Made by a program: the position numbers and the translations under genes. Shown one piece after another: positions 14,425 through 15,381 of a stretch of DNA of 15,381 nucleotides. Source of the DNA: JAHEYG01 sp040403535 (GTDB lineage: Bacteria; Bacteroidota; Bacteroidia; B-17B0; Aurantibacillaceae); contig JBBAKL010000078.1 of assembly GCA_040403535.1 (NCBI GenBank), forward strand, positions 1-15,381. The letters run 5' to 3'. Each line of letters begins with the position of its first letter. Within the stretch, counting starts at the first letter, position 1. The notes beneath the pieces are model-generated. The model had not been told where the DNA came from, did no database searches, and saw nothing but the letters and a program-made list of their open reading frames with translations.

Positions 14425-15381
14425 TGAAAAATGTAGTATTTATATTTATGATGTTTGTTTTGAGTAATGTTTTTGCTCAGAAAGAATCCGTAATTATAAA
14501 ATCTTGGGTTAAGAAAAACGGAGTATTGTTAAGATGGGCACCGGCAAACATGGAAGTGTTTAAGAACGGTGTTAAATATGGATATAAAATAGCCAGAAAA
14601 AAAATTGATGGCACACAAACTCATACGGTTGTTGTAAAACCCCTGGGTAAAACTGATACTACCTGGTTTAAATTGATGAAATCCGATAAAAACATGTCCA
14701 TGGTATATAGCGCCATGTATAATAATCAAAGTAAAAGCGGCGACATAAAAAAGAAGACAGAGCAGGAGCGGATGGTGTTTCATCTTTTATTACTGAGTTG
14801 TGATTTTAAAAGAGAAGTAGCTGAAGCATGTGGACTCTTTTATGAAGACCATCAGATTGACAACACCGTTAAATACGTATATGAAGTTTCAGTAAATCTT
14901 CCTACTACGCTGTCCAATTCTGGAAAATATACCGTAGATGCAACAGTACTTTCGATTAATCCAGAAATTAAAAATCTTCAGGGCTTATTCAGAAATAAAA
15001 GTGTAAAATTAAAATGGAACGCTCAGGCTTTTAGAAATGATTATGCAGGATATGTTATCGAGCGTTCGGCTGACAGCATCAATTATATTCAATTAAACAA
15101 TGCGCCTGTAATTCTTATCTCATCACAATTTGAGAAAAATAAAGAAAATATATTTTACCTCGATACATTTCCTGAAACCGGCAAAAAGTATCATTACCGT
15201 ATAAAAGGAATCAATCATTTCGGAGAGCTTTCAGTGTCTTCAAATGTAATTTCGGCAATTGGATATAATTCGCTTAAATCTTTTCCGGTATTTGACACCT
15301 TATACGTTATTAATAACAGAAAAGTATTTATGCACTGGCGAATGAGTGAAAAAGACGAAAATGAATTGCCGGTTAAATATT
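14424..15381 (+). CDS. Secreted protein with FN3-like domains, 5' part
   Basis: The frame stays open from the ATG at 14424, which overlaps the previous stop, to the window end, giving 319 residues so far. A signal peptide MKNVVFIFMMFVLSNVFAQ is followed by an atypical N-terminal domain (about 22-150) that begins like a fibronectin type III strand pair (VKKNGVLLRWAPA) but contains a long insertion. A clearer FN3 domain spans about 190-280, with VKLKWNA, YVIERSADSINYIQL and the closing YHYRIKGINHFGELS. A third begins near residue 285 (VFMHWRMS). Tandem FN3 modules in secreted Bacteroidota proteins usually serve adhesion or display; that role is inferred. The C-terminus, which could carry a sorting signal or effector domain, lies outside the window. 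Confidence 0.85.
   Translation, partial: MKNVVFIFMMFVLSNVFAQKESVIIKSWVKKNGVLLRWAPANMEVFKNGVKYGYKIARKKIDGTQTHTVVVKPLGKTDTTWFKLMKSDKNMSMVYSAMYNNQSKSGDIKKKTEQERMVFHLLLLSCDFKREVAEACGLFYEDHQIDNTVKYVYEVSVNLPTTLSNSGKYTVDATVLSINPEIKNLQGLFRNKSVKLKWNAQAFRNDYAGYVIERSADSINYIQLNNAPVILISSQFEKNKENIFYLDTFPETGKKYHYRIKGINHFGELSVSSNVISAIGYNSLKSFPVFDTLYVINNRKVFMHWRMSEKDENELPVKY

Noticed and set aside
14529..14783. 84-residue minus-strand frame
   Set aside because: It is antisense to the FN3-like gene, with no promoter, no recognisable domain and no coding-like context.

Overview
The window comes from a low-GC member of the Bacteroidota. The order within the phylum cannot be fixed by eye. Four things point there: start codons preceded by A-rich leaders with almost no Shine-Dalgarno (SD) sequences, a TAnnTTTG-type promoter element, a cysteine-poor L36 of the type usual in this phylum, and secreted or lipoprotein-like genes downstream.

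Positions 1-8717 are the distal part of the S10-spc-alpha ribosomal protein supercluster, all on the + strand. The order is rplN (3' end only), rplX, rplE, rpsN, rpsH, rplF, rplR, rpsE, rpmD, rplO, secY, infA, rpmJ, rpsM, rpsK, rpsD, rpoA, rplQ, then a strong intrinsic terminator at 8687-8717. The genes supply ribosomal proteins of both subunits, the SecY translocon channel, initiation factor IF-1 and the RNA polymerase alpha subunit. rpmD and rpmJ are small genes that are easily missed. Neither map nor adk lies between secY and infA. Possible control points inside the cluster are a -7 promoter element before rpsM, a two-hairpin RNA with complementary loops before rpsD, single hairpins before rpsH and rplQ, and two isolated good SD sequences before rplE and rplF.

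Positions 8718-9757 hold a mostly silent spacer, a decayed lipoprotein gene (8901-9610) with a broken N-terminal part and two apparently compensating one-base indels in homopolymers, and a second terminator-like hairpin (9656-9688).

Positions 9758-15381 hold three tightly packed genes for exported proteins: a 577-residue probable outer-membrane beta-barrel, a 976-residue secreted protein with a cysteine-rich C-terminus, and the first 319 residues of a secreted protein with fibronectin type III-like domains that runs off the window. The spacings (2 nt, then a 1-nt TAATG overlap) suggest one operon and a shared envelope or extracellular job. I do not recognise the first two families, and this cluster is the best candidate here for an undescribed system.

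No tRNA, rRNA, CRISPR array, insertion sequence or integrase gene was seen.
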